Shown here piece by piece: positions 1 through 5,582 of a stretch of 12,382 bases of DNA (position 1 is its first letter; each line of letters starts with the position of its first letter). The position numbers and the translations under genes were made by a program. Under the pieces are notes generated by a model. It was given only the letters and a program-made list of their open reading frames with translations. It ran no database searches and was not told where the DNA came from. The stretch is from DATDRM01 sp035291705 (GTDB lineage Bacteria; Chloroflexota; Anaerolineae; Anaerolineales; UBA4823), in the NCBI GenBank assembly GCA_035291705.1, contig DATDRM010000344.1:1-12382 (forward strand). The letters run 5' to 3'.

Positions 1-242
1 ACATATGCAAAACAAGGCAAGAGGAATAACTTGCAATTATTTTAGAATTCGCAAAAAATAATTAGTCCTTTCAGATTTCTAAGCTTTAAAGTGGAGCCCA
101 CCCAGATTGGATGGATTCTGAACTGCACCCAAAAGAGGAAAACCAGACTGACGGCTACTTTTGGGGAGAGGCATTGGCTCCATCGCTTCCAGGTTGGGAT
201 CGAAGGGCTAGTTTTATACTAATATCGGTCTCAAATCGATCC
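1..242. other. Gene-free AT-rich upstream region
   Basis: No gene can be supported here. The first 90 bases are AT-rich. No tRNA-like fold, repeat array or terminator hairpin was seen. A minus-strand frame stays open for about 44 codons between roughly 85 and 215. It has an in-frame stop just before it, no ribosome binding site and no recognisable domain, so it is not called. The region leads directly into the promoter of the membrane-protein/regulator cassette. Confidence 0.6.
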
Positions 243-269
243 TTGACTCTTTTTTCTGTGTGATATTAT
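243..269 (+). promoter_or_regulatory. Putative extended -10 promoter of the membrane-protein/regulator/MFS cassette
   Basis: A -35-like TTGACT lies at 243-248 and a -10-like TATTAT at 264-269. The -10 is preceded by TG at 261-262 in the extended -10 arrangement (TGnTATTAT). The 15-bp spacer is shorter than the usual 17 bp, a gap the TG element can compensate for. Transcription would start near 276, giving a leader of about 55 nt before the ATG at 330. Inference from sequence only. Confidence 0.5.
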
Positions 270-274
270 CAATA

Positions 275-303
275 CAAAGTTCTTTGTAATTCCAAGTTCT
301 TTG
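275..303 (+). promoter_or_regulatory. Putative operator: tandem AAGTTCTTTG repeat over the transcription start
   Basis: The 10-mer AAGTTCTTTG occurs at 277-286 and again at 294-303, 17 bp apart start to start. The first copy is part of an inverted repeat, CAAAG-TT-CTTTG (275-286). Both copies lie at and just after the predicted start site, where a bound repressor would block transcription. The second gene of the cassette encodes a winged-helix DNA-binding protein, so autoregulation is a natural reading. An 8-bp match, ACAAAGTT, recurs at 1295-1302 before the MFS gene. The link between site and regulator is inferred. Confidence 0.45.
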
Positions 304-329
304 CAAGCAATCGGGGGAAGGAGGTCACC

Positions 330-971
330 ATGTCTGAAAAACTAAATCTCAAACAAATCGAGCGCAAGGCCTGGCGTTCCGTGTTTCAGGATGGGTTGTG
401 GGACATCTATCTCGGTCTATTGTTATTACTGATGGGCAGCAGCCTCTTGCTGGATCAATTGCCCATCGGCGAGGCCGCCCGGCTGGGTATTTACCTGGGC
501 TTGATGGCGGTCTGTCTGGTCGGGATGTGGCTGGCCAAGACCTATATCACTATTCCGCGTACTGGACGTGCACAATTTGGTCCTGCGCGCCAGATAAGGC
601 GCAAGAAGGTAGGCATAATACTGGCAGGTTCTGTCTTGCTGGGTGTGGTGGCATGGATGGTCGCATCTGTTGTGCAGGGCGGATTTGCAGAAGGCCTCCA
701 GTGGAAGGTCATTTTCCCGGTAATCTATGTGGTCAACACGATCGTGGTCTTCGGGCTGGGTGCGTACTTCCTTGACTTTGAACGTTTGTACTTGATCGGC
801 GTGATGTATGCTCTGCCGATCATCTTGAAGGAAATCGGCGAGGAAGTTTGGGGGATTCCGTTTGGCTACTGGGCGTTCGCTATCCCAGGGTTGATCGTGG
901 TGGTGATTGGGCTTGTACTGCTGGTGCGCTTCATCCGCGAAAATCCGATCCACGCGGCAGAGGGGGCTTAA
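330..971 (+). CDS. Six-helix integral membrane protein of unknown function
   Basis: This is a 213-residue inner-membrane protein with no recognised enzymatic motif. Hydrophobic segments lie at about residues 23-42, 49-69, 94-115, 127-148, 152-168 and 180-201. A basic loop around 86-93 (RQIRRKK) is probably cytoplasmic by the positive-inside rule. The N-terminal stretch ERKAWRSVFQDGLWDIYLGL resembles the start of other small Chloroflexi membrane proteins encoded beside regulators, but I can give no family name. The start is well supported: AAGGAGGT at 318-325 precedes the ATG closely. The stop TAA shares a base with the ATG of the winged-helix gene, so translation is probably coupled. A plausible role is sensing or sequestering the regulator, as SdpI does with SdpR in Bacillus, but this is inference by analogy of layout and not by homology. 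Confidence 0.85.
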   Translation: MSEKLNLKQIERKAWRSVFQDGLWDIYLGLLLLLMGSSLLLDQLPIGEAARLGIYLGLMAVCLVGMWLAKTYITIPRTGRAQFGPARQIRRKKVGIILAGSVLLGVVAWMVASVVQGGFAEGLQWKVIFPVIYVVNTIVVFGLGAYFLDFERLYLIGVMYALPIILKEIGEEVWGIPFGYWAFAIPGLIVVVIGLVLLVRFIRENPIHAAEGA

Positions 972-1291
972 TGTCTACCTCTACTCCGATCCAGCTGCCA
1001 CCCGAGGACATCGATCGCATCATTCACGAACCAGCGCGCTTGCGGATCGTCGCCCTTTTGTATGTGCTGAAAAGCGCAGACTACACCTTCGTGATGCAGC
1101 AAACCGGGATGACATGGGGCAACCTTTCTGCACACCTGAACAAGCTTGAGAAGGCAGGCTACGTGGAGATCATCAAGGAGTTCGTCAACCGCAAGCCGCA
1201 CTCTATGCTGCGTTTAACAAGCGCCGGGCGCGCGGCCTGGCAGGCATACCGCCAGCAGATGAAGGACCTGCTTGACGAGCTGCCAGACTAA
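971..1291 (+). CDS. Winged-helix transcriptional regulator (HTH_34-like)
   Basis: A 106-residue single-domain DNA-binding protein. The order matches the HTH_34/MarR-like winged helix. Residues 13-32 form the first helix (DRIIHEPARLRIVALLYVL), and about 38-46 the second. The recognition helix is at about 48-63 (TWGNLSAHLNKLEKAGY), followed by a beta wing at 66-82 and a closing helix after LTSAG. There is no effector or metal-binding domain and no ArsR-type cysteine motif. The ATG at 971 is chosen because it overlaps the preceding TAA (TAATG), typical of translational coupling; the frame stays open back to 848, but that reading would run far into the membrane-protein gene. It probably controls its own cassette through the repeat at 275-303. 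The family assignment is confident; target and signal are inferred. Confidence 0.9.
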   Translation: MSTSTPIQLPPEDIDRIIHEPARLRIVALLYVLKSADYTFVMQQTGMTWGNLSAHLNKLEKAGYVEIIKEFVNRKPHSMLRLTSAGRAAWQAYRQQMKDLLDELPD

Positions 1292-1294
1292 ACT

Positions 1295-1302
1295 ACAAAG
1301 TT
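1295..1302 (+). promoter_or_regulatory. Possible operator half-site before the MFS gene
   Basis: ACAAAGTT here equals the first eight bases of the operator-like repeat (274-281). It falls in the 29-bp gap between the winged-helix stop and the MFS start. A match of this size could be chance, so it is recorded only as a candidate second binding site. Confidence 0.2.
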
Positions 1303-1320
1303 ATTACATGCACGTACAAG

Positions 1321-2571
1321 ATGAGCCAAAACAAAACCCCTCTACTCACCCCGTTGATGCGCTGGTTCCTGCTCGCCATGATCCTGGCCAACATCGCCGG
1401 CAGCATGACGAACATGCTCATGCCGATCTACCTGACCGAGCTGGGCGCCAGCGTGGGGCAGGTCGGGTTAGTCTTTACGCTGACTTCGATCGTTGTCCTG
1501 GTACTGCAAATCCTGGGCGGGTGGATATCGGACTCCATCGGGCGGCTGCGCGCCATCGCCATCGGCAGCCTGGGTGGGGTGTTGGGTTTTATTGCTTTGT
1601 TATTGGCCCCCAGCTGGCAGTGGATGCTGCTCGCCCTTTCCATCACACAAATCCCCTATGCCCTGGTAGGGCCGAGCTTCAGCGCATTCATTGCCGAGAA
1701 CTCCAGCGAGGAAAACCGCGGCCGGGTGTACGGCGTAACCGATACGATCTACCAGGTCGTTGGTGTCGTTGGCCCACCCCTGGGGGGCCTCCTGGCAGGG
1801 AAATTTGGGTTTAAGATCATGTTGATGTGCGCCACGCTGTTCTACTCCACCGCGGCGATCCTGCGTATCTGGATGGCGCGCACCATGCGCTCCACAGGCG
1901 AAAGCGAGCCCCAGCCGTTAAACCTAGCATCATTCAAAAAGAGCATGCTGCTGATCTGGAGCATGCTGATCGGCGGCGGGGTGATTACCTGGATCTTCGT
2001 TACAGATGGGGTGCGCGATGTGGCTTTTCGGCTTTCCGGCGAGCTGGAACCGTTGTACTTGCAGCAGGTGATCGGCCTGTCCCTAGCACAAATTGGCCTG
2101 CTGGGATCGGTTTTCTCTATCGCGATGATGTTCACGCCGGTGCTTTCGGGTCGCATCGCCGATAAGTATGGCGAGCGAGTCCCCATTTCAGGTGGATTCC
2201 TGATCATGTTTGCTGCCTTTATGGTCTTTTTGCAGGCCAAAGCCTTTCCAGGCTTTATCTTGACCTGGGCACTGTTCGGAATAGGCGTGGGTCTGCTCAG
2301 CCCCGCCTACCAATCATTGATCTCTAAAGTTGTTCCGCGCCAGTCATTGGGCACCTTCTCTGGGCTGTTTCACAGCAGCCTGGGATTCATCTCTCTACCG
2401 GCGCCCTGGTTGGGAGCGCAGTTGTGGGAGCGTTTCAACCCGCGCCTGCCCTTCATGATCACGGCGGCGATGGCTCTGGTCACGATTGTACCGACCTGGT
2501 TCAAATTCAAGCTGCCAGACACACCAGTCACGCTGGCCGCGCCTGCTTCCCCCGAGCAGCCAGAGAGTTGA
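1321..2571 (+). CDS. Major facilitator superfamily transporter, probable exporter
   Basis: A 416-residue protein with about twelve hydrophobic segments in two six-helix halves, the usual size for a 12-TM MFS carrier. The cytoplasmic loop between helices 2 and 3 carries the conserved motif A (GGWISDSIGRLR, residues 66-77). The equivalent loop in the second half has SGRIADKYGER (276-286). A hydrophilic central loop spans about 188-206. The layout resembles DHA1-type drug exporters, but the substrate cannot be read from sequence. The ATG at 1321 has no convincing Shine-Dalgarno (upstream is GCACGTACAAG), and no better in-frame start exists until residue 13. Translation may depend on coupling to the winged-helix gene 29 bp upstream. 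Placement after a regulator suggests inducible export. The stop abuts the convergent pirin stop with no gap. Confidence 0.9.
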   Translation: MSQNKTPLLTPLMRWFLLAMILANIAGSMTNMLMPIYLTELGASVGQVGLVFTLTSIVVLVLQILGGWISDSIGRLRAIAIGSLGGVLGFIALLLAPSWQWMLLALSITQIPYALVGPSFSAFIAENSSEENRGRVYGVTDTIYQVVGVVGPPLGGLLAGKFGFKIMLMCATLFYSTAAILRIWMARTMRSTGESEPQPLNLASFKKSMLLIWSMLIGGGVITWIFVTDGVRDVAFRLSGELEPLYLQQVIGLSLAQIGLLGSVFSIAMMFTPVLSGRIADKYGERVPISGGFLIMFAAFMVFLQAKAFPGFILTWALFGIGVGLLSPAYQSLISKVVPRQSLGTFSGLFHSSLGFISLPAPWLGAQLWERFNPRLPFMITAAMALVTIVPTWFKFKLPDTPVTLAAPASPEQPES

Positions 2572-3441
2572 TTATCCAGTCACGAAGGTACCGTTGCGCA
2601 GGTCGCTCAACGCCTGCCGGATTTCTTCCTCTGTATTCATTACAAATGGTCCATAAGGGACAATGGGCTCTTTGAAGGGCGCGCCCGCCATCAGCATGAA
2701 GCGGACCTGGGAACCCGCTCCTGCCTGCACGCGCAAGTGGTCGCCATCTCCGAAGACCGCCAAGTGCACTGCTTTTATGAATTCACCCGGTCCATCCCCG
2801 TCCAGGCCGAAAAGTCCTTCCCCCTCGAAGATGTAGGCCACCGCGCAATGTCCCTCTGAGACTGGCAAGGAAATCTCTGTGCTAGGTTCAAGGGTTACAT
2901 CCATATAGACTGGTCCGGCGGCGATCTCTGTCACAGGTCCTTTGATCCCTTCGAATTCACCGGCTACCAGGCGCACTTTGACGCCATCCTTCTCCACGCT
3001 CGGGATGCTGGCCGAGTTGACTTCCTGGTAGCGCGGCTGGCTCATCTTCTGTGCGGCAGGTAAATTGACCCATAACTGGAAACCGTCGATCACACCACTC
3101 GGTCCGCGCCTGGGCATTTCTTCGTGCATAATGCCGCGCCCGCTGGTCATCCACTGCACATCGCCGGGACCGATGATACCCATGTTGCCCAGGCTGTCGC
3201 GATGGCGCACATTCCCTTCCAGCACATAGGTGACCGTTTCAATGCCGCGATGGGGGTGGGTAGGAAAGCCCCGGATGGGGCCTTCGATCGGATCGTTGAA
3301 AGCAAAATGGTCAAAAAGGAGAAACGGATCGAACGGGTTGGCGCGGCTGGGCCCGAAGGAGCGGCGCAGCAGCACACCTGCGCCTTCGATTACGTACTGT
3401 GGCTCGAGGATCTGTTTAACTTTGCGGGAGGTGCTTGCCAT
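2572..3441 (-). CDS. Pirin family protein (bicupin)
   Basis: This 289-residue cytoplasmic protein has the two-cupin pirin fold. The N-terminal cupin carries the metal ligands in the expected pattern: His62 and His64 in FPTHPHRGIETVTYVLEG, and His106 and Glu108 in SGRGIMHEEMP. These match the His/His/His/Glu set that holds Fe(II) in human pirin and E. coli YhhW. The C-terminal cupin (about 180-270) ends with the usual GAPFKEP.VPYGPFVMNT region. Some bacterial pirins act as quercetin 2,3-dioxygenases or regulate metabolic enzymes; which applies here is unknown. Length fits the family. The ribosome binding site is weak (TTTGGAC upstream). A TATAAT box lies upstream at 3483-3488. The gene is convergent with the MFS gene, with directly adjacent stop codons. 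Confidence 0.95.
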   Translation of the reverse strand: MASTSRKVKQILEPQYVIEGAGVLLRRSFGPSRANPFDPFLLFDHFAFNDPIEGPIRGFPTHPHRGIETVTYVLEGNVRHRDSLGNMGIIGPGDVQWMTSGRGIMHEEMPRRGPSGVIDGFQLWVNLPAAQKMSQPRYQEVNSASIPSVEKDGVKVRLVAGEFEGIKGPVTEIAAGPVYMDVTLEPSTEISLPVSEGHCAVAYIFEGEGLFGLDGDGPGEFIKAVHLAVFGDGDHLRVQAGAGSQVRFMLMAGAPFKEPIVPYGPFVMNTEEEIRQALSDLRNGTFVTG

Positions 3442-3482
3442 AATATTAAGTCCAAATTCTAAAAAAGATAATTTTGGTCAGT

Positions 3483-3488
3483 ATTATA
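3483..3488 (-). promoter_or_regulatory. Putative -10 box for the pirin gene
   Basis: A perfect TATAAT reads on the minus strand 41 bp upstream of the pirin start codon. No good -35 hexamer sits 16-18 bp further upstream, so this is only a candidate. The 182-bp gap between the divergent pirin and secreted-protein genes must hold promoters for both. Confidence 0.35.
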
Positions 3489-3623
3489 TCAAAGGAAAAA
3501 ATCAAATCCGCCATTTGGTCGTGCAAAGCAGAAGCAAACCTCCCAATTTCAATCCGTTTTTGATCATCTTGCGTATTTAACAACGAAATTCATATCTCAC
3601 TACCACGCAGGAGGAAAACCATC

Positions 3624-4337
3624 ATGTTACGAAAAGCGTTGTTCGTCTTCTCTATTCTTAGTCTTGCTCTGATGTCCTTTCAAACAGGATTTCTTTTCAA
3701 AGGGCAATCCGGCCCAAACCAGGTCTTGATTTTCGCAGATGGATTTGAAAGCGGCAATTTTTCTGCCTGGTCAGCCAAGGTGACAGATTTGGGAGACCTG
3801 GCTGTCACATCCGCCGCTCATCTGGTAGGAACCAAAGGCATGCGAGCCTTGATCGATGACAATAATATGCTCTATGTTCAGGACAACACACCAAATAATG
3901 AAGCTATCTACGATATCCACTTCCACTTTGACCCGAATTCAATCGGCATGGCGAACATGGATATTCACACGATACTCAACGGACAAGATTCCCAGAGTAC
4001 TTTCGTGGCAGCCTTGCGCGTCGAGCTGCGCTATTCTGTAGGTTCTTACCAGATCCGAGCCGGAGCCAGGAATGACAACCTGACATGGACCAACACTAGC
4101 TTCTTTAACATTAGCGACGCACCGCACCAAATCGAAGTGGAATGGGATGGTGGCAGCGCACCCGGGCAGAACGACGGCAAATTGAAATTGAAGATCGACA
4201 GCGTGCTGCGCGGCAACCGTACAGGGATTGACAATGATACCTTCCGCATCGACCGAGTGAGGCTGGGCGCTGTAGCCGGCATTGACAACGGCACCCGCGG
4301 AACCTATTATTTTGACCAGTTTGAGTCTTACCGCTAA
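3624..4337 (+). CDS. Secreted protein with a LamG/concanavalin-like jelly-roll domain
   Basis: A 237-residue exported protein. Residues 1-20 form a signal peptide: basic start MLRKA, then a hydrophobic run to about residue 19. The mature part opens with FADGFESGNFSAWS, a phrase common at the start of carbohydrate-binding-like or LamG-like jelly-roll domains. It continues as a beta-rich sequence that ends with a mirrored phrase, TYYFDQFESYR. Such domains usually bind glycans or form adhesive modules, but no catalytic residues or calcium loop could be assigned with confidence. There is no membrane anchor, sorting signal or repeat. AGGAGG at 3609-3614, nine bases before the ATG, fixes the start. 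The gene stands alone between the divergent pirin gene and a strong terminator, so it is probably monocistronic. Confidence 0.75.
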   Translation: MLRKALFVFSILSLALMSFQTGFLFKGQSGPNQVLIFADGFESGNFSAWSAKVTDLGDLAVTSAAHLVGTKGMRALIDDNNMLYVQDNTPNNEAIYDIHFHFDPNSIGMANMDIHTILNGQDSQSTFVAALRVELRYSVGSYQIRAGARNDNLTWTNTSFFNISDAPHQIEVEWDGGSAPGQNDGKLKLKIDSVLRGNRTGIDNDTFRIDRVRLGAVAGIDNGTRGTYYFDQFESYR

Positions 4338-4356
4338 CTAATACGCCTCTGGATAG

Positions 4357-4395
4357 TTCGGCCTGGGAGATACCCTCCCAGGCCGAATTTTATTT
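4357..4395 (+). terminator. Rho-independent terminator of the secreted-protein gene
   Basis: A perfect 13-bp stem is formed by TTCGGCCTGGGAG (4357-4369) and its complement at 4375-4387. The loop is ATACC, and the stem is followed by TTTTATTT. It starts 19 bases after the stop codon at 4337. The T-tract is on the plus strand only, so termination is one-way. Confidence 0.95.
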
Positions 4396-4491
4396 ATAGA
4401 TGTAGCTAAGCCAGAACAGCGTGCGGCTGATATTTGCATTTACACTGTAATACCCTTTGGTAAACTCAGCAATGTCTTCAGGAGAAGTTGT

Positions 4492-4698
4492 ATGCGAACC
4501 GGCTTTGTGGAACGGAAAGGAAGTTTAGAAGAACTGGACCGGTCATTTGACCTGAAATTCTGGCTATCTCAACCTCCTCAGGCCCGTTTTCAGGCTGCCT
4601 GGGAATTGGTGCCGCACACCTGGAGAGTCGAAGGTAAAGATGTTCGTCAACTCCGACTTCACCGATCTATTGAGACTTTTCAACGACAACAACGTTAA
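4492..4698 (+). CDS. Small antitoxin-like protein preceding a nucleotidyltransferase
   Basis: This 68-residue acidic-to-basic protein has the phrase FDLKFWLSQPPQARFQAAWEL (residues 19-39) and a basic tail, RLHRSIETFQRQQR. From memory, short ORFs of this kind (FWxxQxPxxRFxAAWxLV...LRLxRxxxxxxR) often lie just before, and overlap, genes for family nucleotidyltransferases; I could not check this against a database. Start support: AGGAGAA at 4480-4486, five bases before the ATG. The last 59 bases overlap the downstream gene in the +1 frame, a layout typical of two-gene toxin-antitoxin-like units. The reading frame is intact although its partner is broken. The antitoxin role is inference; no DNA-binding motif is obvious. 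Confidence 0.6.
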   Translation: MRTGFVERKGSLEELDRSFDLKFWLSQPPQARFQAAWELVPHTWRVEGKDVRQLRLHRSIETFQRQQR

Positions 4699-5015
4699 GT
4701 ATCTAGTGATTGGCGGCTATGCCATCATACAATATGCTGAATCGCGTTTCACAAAAGATCTGGACTTTTGGATCAGTACAGATACAACCAACGCGGCAGC
4801 TGTCTATAAAGCATTAAAAAAGGTTCGGCGCACCCCTTGCGGGTCTGACCGAGGCAGACTTTGCCGAAGATGGATATTTTTATCAAATGGGGGTTCCGCC
4901 AATCCGCGTGGATCTTATGATGGGCATCCCAGGGAGAAACCAGCCTCACCGGCCATCTGGCGGGTTTTATCAACCCAAATTATTTCTCAAGGTTGCTGAG
5001 CGAGAATCTTCATGA
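4640..5015 (+). pseudogene. Frameshifted, C-terminally truncated nucleotidyltransferase
   Basis: Residues 1-60 match the beginning of a small Pol-beta-type nucleotidyltransferase: VKYLVIGGYA (the Gly-Gly motif at 25-26), then SRFTKDLDFWIS with the DxD metal pair Asp40 and Asp42. At the run AAAAAAGG (4817-4824) the frame changes. Reading on from 4824 in the +1 frame gives FGAPLAGLTEADFAEDGYFY followed by QMGVPPIRVDLMMGIPG, which continues the family sequence. After that (about 4935) the similarity stops and the frame ends at 5013-5015. The normal C-terminal third, including a second conserved acidic/basic segment, is missing. A one-base indel plus a deletion explains this. The native enzyme would transfer a nucleotide to a protein or RNA target, possibly as a toxin. 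AAGG at 4631-4634 serves the ATG. Confidence 0.8.
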
Positions 5016-5549
5016 TCTTGTTGAAATAGACCTCGGCCATCCTCTCCGAAGCAGCCACCCTGGGATGTAAACCCACCTCATCGAGATCGAAATCGGATTG
5101 GATAATACCCCATATATCCACAGAGGAAACATGCTTACCGTCAGCGCGGGAATTATCGGCAACCTTGGGGATGCGGTCGTTATACGGCTTGACGATGTCA
5201 TTCCACAGGGTATCTGACGGCATAATCAGCGGATATACATCACCTCTTTCGGGAGGTATTTGGGTAATAATGACCTCGGTCGTCTCTGGCAATCGGTCGT
5301 AGATGTGTCCGACCAATCTCTCGAGACTGGCGATCATCTCATCCGGCGTCTTAGACCAATGTGCATCGTTGCCGCCGATACTAAGCAGGATAAAGTCCAG
5401 CTGAGAGATTACCTCTCAACGGGCTTAAGAAATTGCTGCTGATCTTTTGCGACCAGTCTTGCGCCACTTTACTCCCCCTGGCTCACATGGATCCCATCCG
5501 CCAGGGATTCTATGCTACAGCGATCATTATAGCGATAAAAATCACAAAG
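4987..5549 (-). pseudogene. Decayed SGNH/GDSL hydrolase, N-terminal part lost
   Basis: The frame is open from 5415 down to the stop at 4987-4989 (142 codons). It reads as the back half of an SGNH hydrolase: LDFILLSIGGNDAHWSK with the block III GGND motif (codons at 5365-5376), a middle ITQIPPERGD segment, and a C-terminal VGLHP.VAASERMAE segment that supplies the catalytic His. An in-frame TGA at 5416-5418 cuts it off with no start or ribosome site. Further upstream, two short stretches in other frames look protein-like and may continue it: about 5419-5470 (KVAQDWSQKISSNFL) and 5472-5549 (NDRCSIESLADGIHVSQGE). No GDS catalytic-serine block was found. This fits a gene broken by several frameshifts. 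It lies 33 bp beyond the stop of the LVIVD gene on the same strand. Confidence 0.7.
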
Positions 5550-5582
5550 TCAATGAGGGAACTGGAATTTATTATCGTCTGC

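Noticed and set aside
85..215. Minus-strand open frame of about 44 codons in the leading gap.
   Set aside because: It has a stop just upstream, no ribosome site and no recognisable domain. An open run of this length is expected by chance.
426..953. 175-codon minus-strand open frame opposite the membrane-protein gene.
   Set aside because: It is rich in His, Gln and Asp as expected for the antisense of a hydrophobic gene, and lies wholly inside a well-supported gene with a strong ribosome site.
4816..4822. A AAA AAG slippery heptamer at the nucleotidyltransferase frame break, as in dnaX programmed -1 frameshifting.
   Set aside because: A -1 slip here would reach a TGA after eight codons. The family sequence continues in the +1 frame, which this heptamer does not give, and the C-terminus is missing anyway, so a simple indel is the better reading.
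4949..4968. GC-rich CCGGCCATCTGGCGG followed by TTTT, as a possible terminator.
   Set aside because: The arms pair with mismatches and leave almost no loop, so a stable hairpin is unlikely.
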